Assembly (NCBI GenBank): GCA_001969505.1 | Contig: LSSK01000708.1 | Coordinates: 1-10,128, forward strand | Direction: 5' to 3' | DNA from: Zancudomyces culisetae | Lineage: Eukaryota > Kickxellomycota > Harpellomycetes > Harpellales > Legeriomycetaceae | DNA: 10,128 nt | Shown here: positions 1-7,489 of the stretch, piece after piece | Numbering within the stretch: position 1 is the stretch's first letter | Layout: the number at the start of each line of letters is the position of its first letter | Program-made: the position numbers and the translations under genes | The notes under the pieces: generated by a model | Told to the model about the DNA's origin: nothing | The model's input: the letters and a program-made list of their open reading frames with translations, nothing else | Databases searched by the model: none

Positions 1-594
1 TTATATTCGTATTGACTAAACTTACTTAGTACTTTTATTCTCCAGAAACAATATCAGTAATTTAATTATGAATAATAAATATAACATGTAACTGATAATA
101 ATAATACATGATAAAATCTTAATTATATTATTAATTTATCATCTATAAAATCATTTATATTATCTTAATTGTAATACTATAAGATGAAAAACTTGCTTAT
201 TCAATAGATCTCGTTTAGTGACAATATCAATTAAAATTTTGAAAGTACTGTTGATACATGTTACTATAACTTTTGAAATTAAAAACTTTACATTATATTT
301 CATATTTTATAAAATATTATTATTGATATAACTAAAAGTAAATTTAAAATTTTAGTTATTTTGATCATAAGGTATTGATCAAAGCATACGAAATCATATT
401 ATATAAAAAATCATATTAATCTTTTTTAACAAAATCTAAAAACAATGTATAACAGTTAATTTCTAGATTAAAACAAAATTGTATAGATAGAACTTTGTTC
501 TTTATAACAATAAATCAAGTTAATTATAATTCTATTAAAGTTAAATTATTTATTTAGTTGAATTTCCATTTTAGAAAAGATACATAAATTGTAT
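1..594. other. A+T desert, no gene seen
   Basis: No reading frame with protein-like composition, no tRNA or rRNA signature and no recognisable mobile-element protein is visible on either strand. The only local structure I note is an inverted repeat at 360-367/376-383 (arms TTTGATCA and TGATCAAA, 8 bp, loop 8 nt). A stem of that A+T content can arise by chance here. Confidence 0.7.
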
Positions 595-622
595 TTGGTA
601 AAAAAAATTTTTTTATTACCAA
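595..622. repeat. Inverted repeat around an A/T run
   Basis: Arms TTGGTAA (595-601) and TTACCAA (616-622) are perfect complements. Between them lie an A run and a T run that extend the pairing almost to closure, with one bulged A at 615. It opens the hairpin-rich stretch that runs to 856. Its role is unknown. The A/T part alone would not be notable in this base composition; the 7-bp GG/CC-containing arms are. Confidence 0.55.
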
Positions 623-669
623 TTCTATTTTCAAGTAACAGTTATAATTTACATAAGAAAAAAATTTTC

Positions 670-856
670 AATCTTAGACTTAACCCCAGGACTTGATATC
701 ATGAAACCAATCAAGGGTCTAACTCATTGAATGTTTATCGAAGTAAGAAGAAATTTTTCTACGATAAACAAGGTATTGCAGCCTTGGTTTTATATATGAT
801 TATTACGGTGACGAAAAAGTATATAAACCCAACGAAATGCGTTGTGGAAATCGTCA
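670..856. other. Hairpin cluster in a G+C-richer island
   Basis: This ~190-bp stretch is visibly richer in G+C than its flanks and holds consecutive inverted repeats: TTAGAC/GTCTAA (674-679/717-722) enclosing CTTGAT/ATCAAG (692-697/710-715); TGTTTATCG/CGATAAACA (732-740/762-770, 9 bp) with an inner AGAAA/TTTCT; CAAGG/CCTTG (769-773/782-786); and TGACGA/TCGTCA (809-814/851-856) enclosing CAACG/CGTTG (830-834/840-844, loop AAATG). The last arm continues with CC/GG past a bulged T. No reading frame explains it. It could be a structured RNA, the internal region of a non-autonomous element like the one at 8095-8419, or the end of a foldback element. I recognise no named RNA family; strand is undecided. 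Confidence 0.45.
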
Positions 857-1134
857 GTGAAAAATTTTCTTTTTAGTTTAATAATGTTATTATTTTTCTT
901 GAATAAAGTTCTATTAAATATTTATATCTAGTTATAAGATATAATTTATATAATACAAGACAATTTAATTTAATTATTTATGAAAACAATTTTTACTTGT
1001 AATATGAGTTATAAGATATTAAGCTTATAGCATAAAAAACATTTATTAATTAAATTTGACTATGTTAATATAAATGTAAACTAGATAAAAAGAATAATTT
1101 ATATTAGTAAAAAATAAAAAACTAGAATAAGTAA

Positions 1135-1397
1135 ATATGCGACATAGTTCTAAAATTAGTCGAAATCGAAAAACCGAAGTTGGAAAGACGTTGGGAAGGA
1201 CCTTATCGGGTAGAAAAGGTATTAACAATAGGCGGTACGTAATCAACGATGACTATGGAAACCGCGATCTGGTAAATGGGGATCTTTTGAAAAAATATAT
1301 TTCCAGTAGCAGTACCTTACCAGAGGCCACGGCAAAGTTTAGGTCGACACTTAAACAAATCAAACTACGTGATCCGGATGGGGGCATCCGAGCTTAA
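1135..1397 (+). pseudogene. Ty3/gypsy integrase C-terminus (GPY/F domain), frameshifted
   Basis: This is the end of a Ty3/gypsy pol polyprotein, the GPY/F-type C-terminal domain of integrase, which helps the enzyme bind DNA and multimerise. In the frame of position 1171 the translation reads DIVL...PKLERRWEGPYRV, where the family has D-x-V-L and R-W-x-G-P-Y/F-R-V. That frame hits a stop at 1240. The rest of the domain (YVINDDYGNRDLVNGD then LLKKY) continues in the frame of 1137, so one base has been lost near 1231-1236. A Ser/Thr-rich tail follows and ends at TAA 1395-1397. An ATG at 1137 opens a misleading 86-codon frame whose first half is out of register. Everything upstream (zinc finger, catalytic DDE core) is missing: before 1135 there is only A+T desert. 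The polypurine tract overlapping the stop codon and the LTR edge beyond it confirm the reading. Confidence 0.85.
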
Positions 1398-1405
1398 GGG
1401 GAGAG
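1396..1405 (+). promoter_or_regulatory. Polypurine tract of the Ty3/gypsy remnant
   Basis: Ten consecutive purines (AAGGGGAGAG) overlap the last bases of the integrase stop codon and lie three bases before a TG-initiated LTR edge. In LTR retrotransposons this purine tract resists RNase H and primes plus-strand DNA synthesis, and it always abuts the 3' LTR. The position is exactly where it should be. It is a fossil: the element is dead. Confidence 0.75.
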
Positions 1406-1408
1406 TAC

Positions 1409-1450
1409 TGTTATATAGTGGCAGTGATCCCTTCTAGATCCTATAGGATT
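1409..1450 (+). mobile_element. 5' edge of the 3' LTR, Ty3/gypsy remnant
   Basis: Directly after the polypurine tract, TGTTATATAGTGG begins a sequence that starts with the TG expected of an LTR and matches the TGTCRTATAGTG motif seen six more times in the window. A perfect 12-bp palindrome, ATCCTATAGGAT (1438-1449), follows. I cannot find the other end of this LTR: beyond ~1450 the sequence merges into A+T-rich DNA with no matching copy in the window. The end coordinate is therefore only where the recognisable part stops. Confidence 0.6.
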
Positions 1451-2044
1451 ACCTACAAATTATTTTAGTTAAATTATATTAATGATATACAAGTTCATGT
1501 GTATCAAAAAGTATGATCTGTCATGGTTTATTATTATTTTATTTATTTTTATAAAAGTGCTAGTTTATTTTTTTTATCTACGGATTATTTCTAGATTAGA
1601 ACTAACAAATAATTATGAGTTTAATAATTATAGGCATATTAATTATGATTATTATTAGCAGTGAAAAATTTAAATAATAGAACGATTTCTTACAATGACA
1701 TAATATCAGTATTAATTAAGGTATGAACTATTTACTAATTGATTATACAATTATAATTTATACTATAATAAATTATTAAAGTATAAATGTTAAATAGTAA
1801 ATATAAAATAAAAGTGAAATAAGAACCATTATCGCTAACACTAGCATCTTGTTTATTTTAGTCAAGTTTTATAAATAGTTTTGGATTTAAATACTAATAC
1901 AGTATTATCAATATTAATAATAATAAAAAATAAAAACATAAGGAATTTACATTGAATTGTTAACTAATATTACAGATTTCAGTATCTATATTGTTCCAAG
2001 TCACATTATGTATTTTCTAAATATTATCAGTTCAATTACTTCAA
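1451..2044. other. A+T desert, possible decayed LTR body
   Basis: No coding frame or RNA gene is visible. The stretch lies between the LTR edge at 1409 and the inverted pol fragment that begins at 2045, so part of it is probably decayed LTR sequence, but I see no repeat of it in this window. Confidence 0.6.
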
Positions 2045-2290
2045 CCCTCTAGATGTGTAGAATGTAAATTAATGTGCTTTCGTTAAAAATTTTGTTGCAA
2101 ATGCTATAGAATGTTGAGGTCGTGTTCAAATTGAGAGAGGATTGCACCGAGTCCTTGTTTAGCTGCGTCTGTCAAAAGGATGAACGGAATATCTCAATTC
2201 GGATGTTTTAGTATTGGTGCACTTGTGAGTGTGGTTGATTGAATGTTCTATCTTTTTGGAACATTTTTCTTAAAGGAATTGTCCACATTT
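2045..2290 (-). pseudogene. Ty3/gypsy RNase H fragment
   Basis: RNase H of Ty3/gypsy elements degrades the RNA strand during reverse transcription. Reading down the minus strand, LTSAPILKHP (2229-2200), the usual lead-in to the domain, is followed by an in-frame TGA (2196-2194) where the family has an aromatic residue. Next comes FILLTDAAKQGLGAILSQ, whose first catalytic Asp is at 2169-2167. After about 2121 the match moves to another frame (HSIAFATKFLTKA, 2113-2075), equivalent to the conserved H-P-I-A-Y-A-S-R-x-L-x-x-A strand. The remaining catalytic acidic residues are not present; the sequence fades out near 2045. Dead: one nonsense codon and at least one frameshift. Confidence 0.85.
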
Positions 2291-2680
2291 ATGTCGTTAT
2301 GTCTTTGGCGTTTCGCAGTGCTACATGCCAGATTCCAGATAATGTATCAAGAATGCAAAAATCTTTGAACCACTGAGGGTTTCAAAAATGTCATCTATGA
2401 TCGGAGAGGATAGGTATCTTTTTTTGTTATTTGATTTAATTTGGGATAGTCACTACAGATTCGTACACCTCCAATTTATCTTTGTGACTACCACTGCAGG
2501 TGCACACCATTCGGAACTACAATGAGAGATTATTCCATTATTTTGCATTTTTTAAATTTCCTCTCTTGATTTCTCTTTCTTTGAATGTGGTATTCTGTAT
2601 GGGTTAATTTTTATTGGCTGATTGTTAGTAATTTCGACTTTATGTTCCACTAAATTTGTTTTTGTTAGTTCGTTCATTTT
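2291..2680 (-). pseudogene. Ty3/gypsy reverse transcriptase N-terminal half, catalytic YxDD lost
   Basis: The fragment opens with EHKVEITNNQPIK and PYRIPHS, the lead-in of Ty3/gypsy reverse transcriptase (family pattern P-x-R-x-P), then NNGIISHCSSEWCAP, the fingers motif (family: G-I-I-x-P-S-x-S-x-W-x-S-P). After a shift near 2478 the frame of 2475 gives VRICSDYPKLNQITKKD (family: R-x-C-V-D-Y-R-x-L-N). A second shift returns to the first frame for PIIDDIFETLSGSKIF (from 2404). A third gives LDTLSGIWHVAL (from 2351), which carries the first catalytic Asp (2348-2346). There is one further nonsense codon after REEI. The alignment then jumps from about 2300 straight to the end of the thumb, so the palm segment with the paired catalytic aspartates (YxDD) is gone, roughly a hundred residues judged from the family layout. 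Confidence 0.85.
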
Positions 2681-2870
2681 TTTATCTAAATGTATTATTA
2701 TTGTTTACTATTACCATTATTTTATCATCGGGTAATAGAAAGTTAGATTCTGTGTGAAAAACTGCTTTCCCTATACATATTACTTCTACGATTTCTAGAT
2801 TTAAAGGTAATAAAATATTTCCATTATCTCTAGGTATTATAAGCCTTCATACTCCTAAGTGAACTATTCT
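2681..2870 (-). pseudogene. Protease-RT linker of the same pol fragment
   Basis: Between protease and reverse transcriptase one minus-strand frame stays protein-like for about 60 codons, with stretches such as RLIIPRDNGNILLPLN and a hydrophobic EIVEVICIGKAVF, interrupted by a single early stop. It sits where Ty3/gypsy elements have a poorly conserved linker. I assign it by position and frame continuity, not by a recognised motif. Confidence 0.55.
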
Positions 2871-3135
2871 TTATGTTTTTTTAACGAGTCTACAATTAAG
2901 ATTAGTTAGTTTGTTTTTTTTTAAGACTGTGAAATCTACTCGAAACTCAGGATTTTTAATTGTGGCTAGTACGTTTTTTATTATACCCTTAGCTTTATGT
3001 ATATTACCATCGGCTGTAATAATAGTTTCCTCGAGATAAGGTTCGTGATTTAGTCCTAATCTTTGATGCATTGGTTTCGTGATTAGAACTGCATGCTGTT
3101 CCTGTGTCGTGACTGAACGTAAGTAACTCAATAAA
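2871..3135 (-). pseudogene. Ty3/gypsy retropepsin-like aspartic protease, frameshifted at the active site
   Basis: Retropepsin cleaves the Gag-Pol polyprotein during particle maturation. The catalytic triplet Asp-Thr-Gly is readable at 3108-3100 (SHDTGTACS), but in a different frame from what follows. The rest of the domain is open in the frame that starts at 3131: ITKPMHQRLGL, then EETIITADGNIHKAKG (the flap-region equivalent; family: T-A-D-G/N-G), then VDFTVLKK. The ATG at 3131 is not a real start; it lies upstream of the frameshift by chance. The conserved I-L-G-N/D-D-W-L-x end of the domain is blurred to NLNCRLVKKT. The length remaining is close to that of a full retropepsin. Inactive because of the frameshift next to the catalytic triad. 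Confidence 0.8.
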
Positions 3136-3392
3136 TTTTTATAAACGCTTTGCAGTTTGTTGGTGTTGTGTTACTCGTTACTTCATTGACTTCTAGTTTA
3201 TACCATTTATAAGATTTTTTAATGTTTTTAACTTGCAATCTGGTGCTATTTCTATTAGTTGTGATAATGATATATGGGCGTAGGCTTTATTTAAATCCAC
3301 ATAAATGAAATATTTTCCAAATTATGTTGAAGATTAGTTAAATATCTGTTTGTCCAGATTGCCAAATGTGTGCAGTCGAGCTTGAGATAACT
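3136..3392 (-). pseudogene. Segment upstream of the protease in the same polyprotein
   Basis: One minus-strand frame (codons starting at 3300) gives VDLNKAYAHISLSQLIEIAP followed by DCKLKTLKNLI. This resembles the short helical stretch before the protease in fungal-type Ty3 polyproteins, where a pattern like L-x-Q-L-L-x-I-A-P is common. The same frame extends up to about 3392 with two stops. Assignment is by resemblance recalled from the family and by position, so it is less secure than the domains downstream. Confidence 0.5.
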
Positions 3393-4790
3393 GTAAATTA
3401 ATATCAATTTAATAAAACATAAGTTGTAATGCTGATGTTATTCTTACTCCATCCAATATCATTTCTGAATTTATTTATAATTTGTTGTTAACGACATGAC
3501 AAGTCGTACAATATATTATAAACTATGACAATGATAAATTTAAATAAAATACTGAGATGATATGTATTTTAATTCTTAAGTTTCCTAAAGCAATAAAATT
3601 CTTGGTCATTAATAGTATTACAATATATGAATTTCTTGTAAATCATTCTTAAAGATTTTGGTAAAAATTATTTAAAATATAATTTATAAATATTATTATC
3701 TCCACAGTTAATAAATTAGATTGATATTTTAAGTAATGCCCATAATATTATAATATTAATACCTATAAATTAAAATATGGGTTAGATTTATAGTGGATAA
3801 AATGTAAATCTAATTAACATTTTGGAATTTATAAAATATTAATTATTAGTAATAATGTATTGAAAAGATATTTACAATGTAATTTAATTGTTTTGTTCGT
3901 TCATAAATTCATTTCATGTCTATTTCTACTTTGTTTCACATAACTTCTAGTAAACTTGGTAAACTTGACATAATAATCATTATAATATTTGGTATAGACA
4001 AAATCAGATTGAAACACCTTTATTTGTTTATAAATATCAATTCTCTATTGGTAATATTAAATATTTAATTATAATTATCGTTATGTTCTTTATATAAAAT
4101 TATGATGCGAATATCAATTTAGGTTTTTGACTACTCTGGCTCACAATACTTGTACTATTAAATCATTATTAATATCATATTTCAAATTTCTATTTAAATA
4201 ATTAAATATTTACAATATAATTTTTATTTTACTGTAAACCAAAATGTAAATCTACAGTAGCTAAATTGTAGTATAGTTTATCATATTATCTAATTAATGT
4301 TTAACTAGATTTTTGCTATATGTTTTAATTTTTTTTTATGTTAAATTTAATCAAAAATGTAACTTATTTATATTCATTCTAACTTAATATAAAGTTTATC
4401 ATGTTTAAAGATATTATTAATTAGAATTTGGTATAATATATGATTTTTATGATTTTTTATTATCTTAGTTTTTTCACTAAGCTTAAATATGTTTATGTAA
4501 ATGTTGTAAAGATCGAGATTTAGAAACTTATTAGATAAAACAATATTAGATACAGACATAATTATAATTTTTAGAATAATTATTAAATAAATTAATATTA
4601 ATATTCGTTTTATAAAAAATTCTTAATAATATTTATATTGATCTCATAGAATTATAAATCAAGATTTTAATTTCTATGTTAATATAGTATTCAACTTATT
4701 AAAATTAACATTAATATCAATTCAAATAGAATAAATATATTTATATTTTCATAGCATTAACTTCTATTATATATTTAATATCACATATAC
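3393..4790. other. A+T desert, no gene seen
   Basis: Nearly 1.4 kb of A+T-rich sequence. The longest open frames are short, dominated by Ile, Asn, Lys, Tyr and Leu codons, as expected for random A+T-rich DNA. The only exact local repeat I note is a 9-bp tandem pair, GTAAACTTG, at 3950-3958 and 3959-3967. Confidence 0.7.
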
Positions 4791-4813
4791 TGTCGTATAG
4801 TGAATATTCGACG
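4791..4813 (+). mobile_element. LTR-start-like motif with terminal hairpin
   Basis: TGTCGTATAGTG at 4791 matches the motif that follows the Ty3 polypurine tract at 1409. As at 6748, 7208 and 8366 it forms a small stem: GTCG (4792-4795) pairs with CGAC (4809-4812), helped by an inner TAT/ATA. No polypurine tract precedes it and I cannot find the second LTR motif downstream, so it may be an isolated fossil or a chance match. Confidence 0.4.
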
Positions 4814-5970
4814 GAAGATCCTTTGTTTATTTACTTATAAATATTTATTTAGACAATTCAAATATAGACCTTTTAACCAATTAAATATTGATATCGATCT
4901 ACAAATAGTTTTATATACATATATACTAATATAGACTTTTTCTAATATGTAGAAACAAAAATTAAGTTAAAAATATAACATATAAATGGAGTATTCACTG
5001 ACTCAAAAGAAAAGGGGGCAAATTTTAAATTAAATATTCTACAATAACAAATAGTTTGTGCCCTTCCATAATTATATTTTTAGGAAGTAAAACAAAGAGA
5101 AATAAAATAATATATGATACATCTTATATAATAAATACAATAAAATTTAACCAAGCAAGGATAGTTCTCTGTATTCGACTAACAGTGGATATTATATAAC
5201 AATATTATAATTTAATTTCACATAACAATTGTAAAAATATTCTGGTAAGGTGAACAGCTATTAAATAGTAATTTTATAAAATCTATGATAGTATCTATTA
5301 TTTTTCCTGTATTAGTTTTAGCAAAATATTGGAAATCCGTACTCATAAGAGTTATAATCATTGAAAATTTAAATATTTTCACATATATTAATTAACTAGT
5401 TCCAATATAAATATGTGGAAAAGTTTATAAAATTGATTTTCACAATATTCAAAATGATCCAAAATGTTGACAACTTTCATTGTCAAATTAGATTAATTAT
5501 GTCATTATTAGGTTATTTACTAAAGGTCAAACAATCTAAAATTTTATAAACAAAAATGAAAAAATCTTAAAATATACTCAAGACTTGGAACACTCTAATA
5601 CATACCCAAAGCGAAGATTGATAGATGACTTACCAATTGCCTAGTCGTTAAAAAAATTCTTCGTTATGATAGATTTTCTTTCAGGTTTAAAACGCTACAG
5701 TATAAAAATTACTAAATACACAAACTCTGACAAAACACTTTGGCCAATATTTTTAATAATTTAAACAATTCGAACCTTAATTTGCTAACAGCTGGGATGA
5801 ACAAAAACATACCAGAAATGTAAAAATCAATAACGCGACATAATTTTAATTAAAATCTCATAGTCAAACCTAGTTATACAATTAAATAAATAGATATACT
5901 TTATATAGTTTTTTAGATATACTAATATCATGATTGATAAATTCAGTATAGGTGCTATTAATATATAGAC
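4814..5970. other. A+T desert with a few short inverted repeats
   Basis: No convincing gene. Inverted repeats seen: GGGCA/TGCCC (5016-5020/5059-5063) in an otherwise A+T context, and TTGACAA/TTGTCAA (5467-5473/5480-5486, loop 6). A plus-strand frame from 5540 stays open for 37 codons, meets a stop at 5651 and continues for another 37, but matches nothing I know and is expected in such composition. Confidence 0.6.
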
Positions 5971-6235
5971 TGGAAACACATAATCATTCGTATTATTTGA
6001 TGGCAGATTGAATAATATTTCATACTAGAATCATCATTATTGAATGGTCTAGCATTAAAATTTATTTCATGCTGAGTCGAAATTAATTTAGACAAAAAAT
6101 TTAAACGGCAATAATAAAACATAAAAATTGGCATTCCACGATGAGTGTACAACGAAATTACTCGTACACTGTTAGAATTTGCACTAAAAATCGGCTTATT
6201 GCGAGACATGTTGTGTCGTACTTATTTTACGACTT
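5971..6235. repeat. Dispersed ~260-bp hairpin repeat, copy 1 (more decayed)
   Basis: This segment aligns end to end with 8128-8385. In the last 80 bases I count about twelve mismatches; overall identity looks near four in five. Shared blocks include ACACATAATCATT, AGAATCATCATTATTGAATGG, CATGCTGAGTCGAAATTAATTT and ATTGGCATTCC. Some hairpins of copy 2 survive: AGTGTAC/GTACACT (6144-6150/6164-6170, 7 bp) is intact and GTCGTA/TACGAC (6215-6220/6228-6233) is intact; AGCAT/ATGCT remains of the 11-bp stem; the first ones are lost. A minus-strand frame is open across it (6209-5958) but its second half is not kept in copy 2. An LTR-like unit follows, as in copy 2. Confidence 0.8.
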
Positions 6236-6455
6236 TGATATTTTATTATTTATATTCAATATTTTAAGGATTTACCTTAGATTAGCAAACAATCTACATA
6301 TTTGATTTGTCGATTGTTTGACTCTATAAAATATTAATATATGTATCTAGTTGATATTATATTGTTTTACTTTAATAGCGAAAAAAATGGTATAAAAAAA
6401 CACATTTTTCTTTAATAAAGAAAAGTTGGACTTTTCCTACCTTCAAATCCACATA
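6211..6455 (+). mobile_element. Probable decayed LTR-like unit after repeat copy 1
   Basis: It begins with TGTGTCGTA (6213) in a hairpin at the same place where copy 2 has its LTR start, and at 6425 carries TTGGACTTTTCC, the second motif seen in the units at 8366, 8699 and 9778. TGGA here can pair with TCCA 20-odd bases on. The spacing between the two motifs (about 210 bp) is longer than in the others (75-100 bp), so an insertion has occurred or the match is loose. A perfect hairpin, TTTTCTTT/AAAGAAAA (6406-6413/6417-6424), lies just before the second motif. Confidence 0.4.
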
Positions 6456-6747
6456 AATAAAATATTTAATAATACTAAAAATGCTAAGAACTATGTAGTT
6501 GATTTTTTTAATATGATAGTTGTTTTATAAAGTAGAAATACATACCTGCATTTTCTTGTATTTTATTGGTTATTATAATACTATTATTATATGCGTAAAT
6601 AGTCTAGTTTTTAATTAATTAATAAATTGTCTTTTTCACCAACAATAATTATAGACCTAATATATTATAATAAAAGTCCCGTCCTGTATAATACTGGGTG
6701 ATTATATTACTCAGTAGGTGGTTAAACATGTAATTATACAACACGAC
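6456..6747. other. A+T-rich spacer, no gene seen
   Basis: Nothing coding. A short patch near 6676-6720 is slightly richer in G+C (GTCCCGTCCTG then ACTGGGTGA) but I cannot assign it. Confidence 0.6.
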
Positions 6748-6802
6748 TGTCATATAGTGACATGAACCATTGGTGATAAACTAATATTATATGTTTATCA
6801 TC
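6748..6802 (+). mobile_element. LTR-start-like motif with two adjacent hairpins
   Basis: TGTCATATAGTGACA (6748-6762) is a perfect 5-bp inverted repeat (TGTCA/TGACA, loop TATAG) containing the recurrent LTR-edge motif. Twelve bases on, TGATAAAC (6774-6781) pairs with GTTTATCA (6793-6800), extended by a wobble and a G-C pair. The same arrangement, motif hairpin then second hairpin, is present at 7208 and 8366. The preceding ATTATACAACACGAC resembles the flank at 7192-7207. No second LTR motif is found downstream. Confidence 0.45.
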
Positions 6803-6935
6803 AAGTTAAATAATTAAATTAATAATATACTTTAAGTTTTAGTTTTATTAGTATTCAAAGAAACTGATTTATTGATGTTTTTACTAAGCGTATTAGTTTA
6901 TTACTAATTAAATTGTTTCGGTATTAGTTATTTAG

Positions 6936-6965
6936 TTAGTATTAGTACAATATTTAGTATTAGTA
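6936..6965 (+). repeat. Direct repeat TTAGTATTAGTA x2
   Basis: Identical 12-mers at 6936-6947 and 6954-6965 within a stretch dominated by TTAGT/TTAGTA units (6890-6975). Simple-sequence expansion is the plain explanation. Confidence 0.6.
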
Positions 6966-7207
6966 TGTTTATAATACTAGGAAAAGTATTTAAAGGGTTA
7001 GTTATGCATAAGGAAATAAATATCATTCTATCATACAAGCTTTATAGTAGTAAATAAATAGTTATGATCATCTCCAGATGTATATATTAAGTTTTAATAG
7101 TTTCAACTAAGTTTATAATTTATAACAATAATTATACGATACATATTATACATATATAAATAAGAAAAAAAATAAATAATTATAAGTAAAACTAATTATA
7201 CAACATA

Positions 7208-7252
7208 TGTCATATAGTTAATTGACAATCGATTCGTAACTGGTTACGAATC
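7208..7252 (+). mobile_element. LTR-start-like motif followed by a 22-bp palindrome
   Basis: TGTCATATAG (7208) starts a loose inverted repeat (TGTCA 7208-7212 with TGACA 7223-7227). Three bases on comes a near-perfect palindrome: GATTCGTAAC (7231-7240), two spacer bases, then GTTACGAATC (7243-7252). This is the longest near-spacerless palindrome I noticed. It is moderately G+C-rich for the locus, so base composition does not explain it. As at 6748, the upstream flank is TAATTATACAACA. Confidence 0.5.
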
Positions 7253-7489
7253 CGAAATGCATTAGTTATTTTTATCCTAGTGATTATTTCTAATAGATTT
7301 CGTTTTATATTATAATTTTTTAGTAGTATCTTGTATAAGAGTTTTTTAGTTAGTTTTTTATAAAAGTTACACATTTATAGTTAATTTAGGAATAAAAAGA
7401 TATAAACTTAGGTCTGAAATAGAACATAGTAATATTTAAAAATAGAATAACATAGTTAATATTGAGCATAGTAGTATAAAATATAACAG
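7253..7489. other. A+T-rich spacer, no gene seen
   Basis: No coding or structural signal noticed, apart from the tail of the open minus-strand frame that continues from the G+C-rich island down to 7386. That tail has the Ile/Asn/Tyr/Phe bias of non-coding A+T DNA, so I do not count it as protein. Confidence 0.6.

Larger units (their letters stand above)
2045..3392 (-). mobile_element. Decayed Ty3/gypsy pol fragment, inverted relative to the integrase remnant
   Basis: On the minus strand, in the order expected of Ty3/gypsy pol, the region reads: a leader segment and aspartic protease (about 3392-2871), a linker (2870-2680), the first half of reverse transcriptase (2677-2298), then RNase H (about 2290-2045). 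No frame is continuous: all three minus-strand frames are used, with in-frame stops besides. The central part of reverse transcriptase is missing. The fragment is in the opposite orientation to the integrase remnant at 1135-1397, so they come from separate insertions or an inversion broke one element. The base composition of the coding parts is clearly richer in G+C than the flanks, which is how its edges can be seen. Confidence 0.85.

Noticed and set aside
1046-1246. Minus-strand 66-codon open frame
   Set aside because: It runs antisense to the integrase remnant and into A+T desert; composition is Ile/Phe/Tyr/Leu-rich and nothing matches.
4374-4559. Minus-strand 61-codon open frame
   Set aside because: Almost entirely Ile, Asn, Lys, Leu and Tyr, as expected for random A+T-rich DNA; no motif, no context.
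5675-5687. Splice-acceptor-like TTTTCTTTCAG on the plus strand
   Set aside because: No coding sequence follows and no donor pairs with it; T-rich tracts ending in CAG are common in this composition.
5540-5758. Plus-strand frame with two 37-codon halves around a stop
   Set aside because: The first half-protein looked plausible (PKRRLIDDLPIA, FVMIDFLSGLKRYS) but matches no family I can name, has no repeat partner here, and such lengths occur by chance.
5958-6209. Minus-strand 83-codon open frame
   Set aside because: It overlaps repeat copy 1; the homologous copy at 8128-8385 is frameshifted and stopped, so the frame as a whole is not maintained. Only a short shared piece is reported as a finding.
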